From a bacterium (GTDB lineage: Bacteria > Actinomycetota > Acidimicrobiia > Spongiisociales > UBA11373): a DNA stretch of 7,963 nucleotides. Positions within the stretch are counted from its first letter, which is position 1. Each line of letters begins with the position of its first letter. This document shows positions 7,430-7,963 of the stretch, piece after piece. A program made the position numbers and the translations under genes. The notes beneath the pieces are model-generated. The model was not told the DNA's origin, made no database searches, and saw only the letters and a program-made list of their open reading frames with translations. Where the stretch lies: positions 1 to 7,963 of the forward strand of contig JABMPV010000404.1 in the NCBI GenBank assembly GCA_013202595.1, written 5' to 3'.

Positions 7430-7459
7430 ACTCTAGAAGTTGTGTCGTGATCGTGTCGC
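7430..7459 (-). promoter_or_regulatory. Candidate promoter of the protease gene
   Basis: On the minus strand a -35-like GCGACA (7459-7454) and a -10-like TAGAGT (7435-7430) are separated by 18 bases. Transcription would start near 7423, leaving a leader of about 40 bases. Both boxes are imperfect, so this is tentative. Confidence 0.35.
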
Positions 7460-7460
7460 G
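7440..7460. repeat. Direct-repeat motif, copy 2: TTGTGTC-N6-GTGTCGCG
   Basis: Second copy, 59 bases from the first, with the same 11-base spacing of its GTGTC cores (7442 and 7453). It overlaps the -35 box and spacer of the candidate protease promoter and the left half of the dyad at 7451-7471. Confidence 0.6.
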
Positions 7461-7471
7461 GCGCGCCACGA
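7451..7471. promoter_or_regulatory. Operator-like inverted repeat between the protease gene and htpX
   Basis: The arms TCGTGTCGCG (7451-7460) and CGCGCCACGA (7462-7471) pair at 9 of 10 positions around a central G at 7461; the only mismatch is 7456/7466. With a one-base centre it suits binding by a dimeric regulator better than an RNA hairpin. It lies 34 bases before the htpX ATG and overlaps the candidate protease -35 box. I do not recognise the regulator; it does not match the CIRCE or HAIR heat-shock operators as I know them. Confidence 0.5.
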
Positions 7472-7497
7472 GATTGCCCGCCACCATCGGTATCCTC

Positions 7498-7503
7498 GGA
7501 AGG
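7498..7503 (+). promoter_or_regulatory. Ribosome binding site of htpX, unusually close to the start
   Basis: GGAAGG ends only 2 bases before ATG 7506. A -10-like TATCCT lies at 7491-7496 with no convincing -35, so transcription could instead begin almost at the start codon (leaderless). The data do not separate these. Confidence 0.4.
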
Positions 7504-7505
7504 CA

Positions 7506-7963
7506 ATGAGAAACAACTTCAAGACCCTCATGCTGATGGCTGTTCTGGGGGCGCTGCTCGTTCTGGTGGGACAGGTGATGGGCGGGGCCAGCGGGGCAAT
7601 GATCGCCCTGGCGATTGCCGCCCTCATCAATTTCTCCATGTACTTCTTCTCCCACAAGATCGCGCTCGCCGCATCGAAAGCCCGTCCGGTCGAAGAGCAC
7701 GAACTGCCCAACGTCTACTCAACGGTTCGCTCGCTCACGCAGCGCGAGAACATGCCTATGCCGGCCATCTACCTCATCGATTCACCCCAGCCGAACGCCT
7801 TTGCGACGGGGAGGAATCCTTCCCACGCCGCTGTTGCCGTGACCACCGGGATCCTCCAGATGATGGACCACCAGGAACTCGAGGGTGTGCTCGCCCACGA
7901 GTTGTCGCACGTCCGCAACCGCGACATCCTGATCTCGTCGGTCGCCGCCACGCTGGCGGTGGC
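7506..7963 (+). CDS. htpX: Membrane zinc metalloprotease HtpX, 5' part (3' end outside window)
   Basis: HtpX is an M48-family zinc metalloprotease of the cytoplasmic membrane that degrades damaged membrane proteins. The open frame gives 152 complete codons with no stop up to the window end, about half of a usual 280-300-residue protein. Two N-terminal membrane segments lie near residues 7-26 and 30-48. The conserved 'NAFATGRNP' (97-105), 'ELEGVLAHELSHVRNRDILI' (124-143) and the zinc-binding HELSH (His131, Glu132, His135) are present. ATG 7506 gives 'MRNNFKT', the usual family opening, so I keep it despite the very short ribosome-site spacing. The membrane-edge motif is Phe-Ser-His-Lys (47-51 region) where many members have Ser-Asp-Lys. 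It is divergent from the secreted protease gene and shares a 124-bp control region with it. Confidence 0.96.
   Translation, partial: MRNNFKTLMLMAVLGALLVLVGQVMGGASGAMIALAIAALINFSMYFFSHKIALAASKARPVEEHELPNVYSTVRSLTQRENMPMPAIYLIDSPQPNAFATGRNPSHAAVAVTTGILQMMDHQELEGVLAHELSHVRNRDILISSVAATLAV

Noticed and set aside
7382..7505. CIRCE or HAIR heat-shock operator upstream of htpX
   Set aside because: I looked for TTAGCACTC/GAGTGCTAA and CTTGAGT/ACTCAAG inverted repeats and found neither; the dyad at 7451-7471 is different.

Overview
The window is GC-rich bacterial DNA with tight gene packing and no mobile elements, RNA genes or CRISPR arrays that I could see. The protein styles (NuoL/M/N sequence, a secreted trypsin-like protease with an 'HPYVGLMV' opening, an Ala/Val-rich lipoprotein signal peptide) suggest an actinobacterium, perhaps of the Acidimicrobiia. 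That placement is an inference from general resemblance, not a search result.

Positions 1-4210 (+ strand) are the end of a respiratory complex I (NADH:quinone oxidoreductase) operon: the 3' part of nuoL, then nuoM, then nuoN. These encode the three antiporter-like proton-pumping membrane subunits. nuoM is broken into two frames by an apparent one-base loss near 1713. Both halves are otherwise fully conserved, so this is a sequencing/assembly error or a very recent mutation. nuoM and nuoN share one base (stop/start overlap). The operon ends at a small hairpin at 4242-4263, which also covers the stop codon of the convergent gene.

Positions 4261-6518 hold a divergent pair. On the minus strand is a lipoprotein with a PQQ-like beta-propeller. 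On the plus strand is a SAM-dependent methyltransferase of the MidA/NDUFAF7 family (COG1565, Pfam Methyltransf_28). Their 5' ends probably overlap by a few bases. Human NDUFAF7 methylates a complex I subunit, so its position two genes from a nuo operon is suggestive. A strong 11-bp hairpin terminator (6525-6550) follows the methyltransferase and also serves the convergent protease gene.

Positions 6575-7963 hold a second divergent pair: a secreted S1-family (trypsin-fold) serine protease on the minus strand and the start of htpX, a membrane zinc metalloprotease, on the plus strand, cut by the window end. The 124-bp region between them contains two copies of a 21-bp direct-repeat motif and a nearly perfect 21-bp dyad. 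These look like regulator binding sites and are the least explained sequence here.

Most of the window is ordinary housekeeping. I do not see a wholly new system. The best leads are the intergenic operator-like elements and the methyltransferase/complex I linkage.
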